Shown here: piece by piece, positions 63,977-64,000 of the stretch | Position numbering within the stretch: the stretch's first letter is position 1 | How the letters are laid out: the number at the start of each line of letters is the position of its first letter | Assembly: GCA_963725185.1 (NCBI GenBank) | Contig: CAVRXO010000006.1 | Span: 1,984,001-2,048,000 of the forward strand | Origin: VAZQ01 sp963725185 | GTDB taxonomy: Bacteria; Pseudomonadota; Alphaproteobacteria; Rhizobiales; Xanthobacteraceae | DNA length: 64,000 bases | Direction: 5' to 3' | Notes under the pieces: model-generated | Database searches by the model: none | What the model was told of the DNA's origin: nothing | The model's input: the letters and a program-made list of their open reading frames with translations, nothing else | Program-made: the position numbers and the translations under genes

Positions 63977-64000
63977 AAACTACTCGCTACTCGCTACTCG

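Overview
The window is high-GC DNA whose gene content points to an alphaproteobacterium of the order Hyphomicrobiales, probably a Bradyrhizobium/Rhodopseudomonas/Pseudolabrys-type relative. The evidence is an IalB-family protein, many orphan Bug/TctC-type binding proteins, a YCII plus ECF-sigma pair, GlcG/HbpS-like secreted proteins, and dense families of short palindromic repeats of the kind seen in those genomes. I see no rRNA, no complete tRNA and no CRISPR array. Taxonomy is inference; no marker gene is present.

Layout. 1-6.5 kb: end of a PAS protein, a PiT phosphate permease, an acetoacetate-decarboxylase-like enzyme, a patatin phospholipase plus PPK2 pair, an RlpA-like protein and a ModA-like binding protein. 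6.5-15.8 kb: a run of exported proteins comprising a Vgb-type propeller with an unusual CX3CH motif, three GlcG/HbpS-like proteins and three paralogues of an unnamed secreted family, two of which carry a well-formed EF-hand-like calcium loop; a TolB-N/TPR protein lies among them. 15.8-19.6 kb: repeats, a cold-shock protein with its terminator, two small proteins and a TPR-sulfotransferase. 19.6-26.8 kb: two tandem type Va autotransporters with almost identical C-terminal halves and duplicated leaders.

26.9-45.6 kb: catabolic and uptake genes (HAD dehalogenase, UbiD-like decarboxylase with an NMT1-type binding protein, two amidohydrolases, a Rieske protein, an extradiol-dioxygenase-like protein, a secreted alpha/beta hydrolase and three Bug-type binding proteins), plus a YCII/ECF-sigma pair, an OafA-type acyltransferase and an IS481-type insertion sequence that sits inside a dispersed repeat. 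45.8-53 kb: a two-partner secretion operon whose exoprotein ends in a complete subtilisin-like protease domain. 53.3-64 kb: IalB, a GMC oxidoreductase, a fourth Bug protein, a Tat-exported thiamine-diphosphate enzyme directly followed by a cytochrome c, a REP-associated tyrosine transposase flanked by its likely REP repeats, a lone [2Fe-2S] ferredoxin, and an ABC binding protein with a double-domain permease whose ATPase is probably just past the right edge.

A technical point affects reading: about a dozen genes are broken by frameshifts. At most junctions I checked, deleting exactly one base restores a normal family sequence. This looks more like insertion-type sequencing or assembly error than real decay, so the broken genes are given here over their full restored extents.
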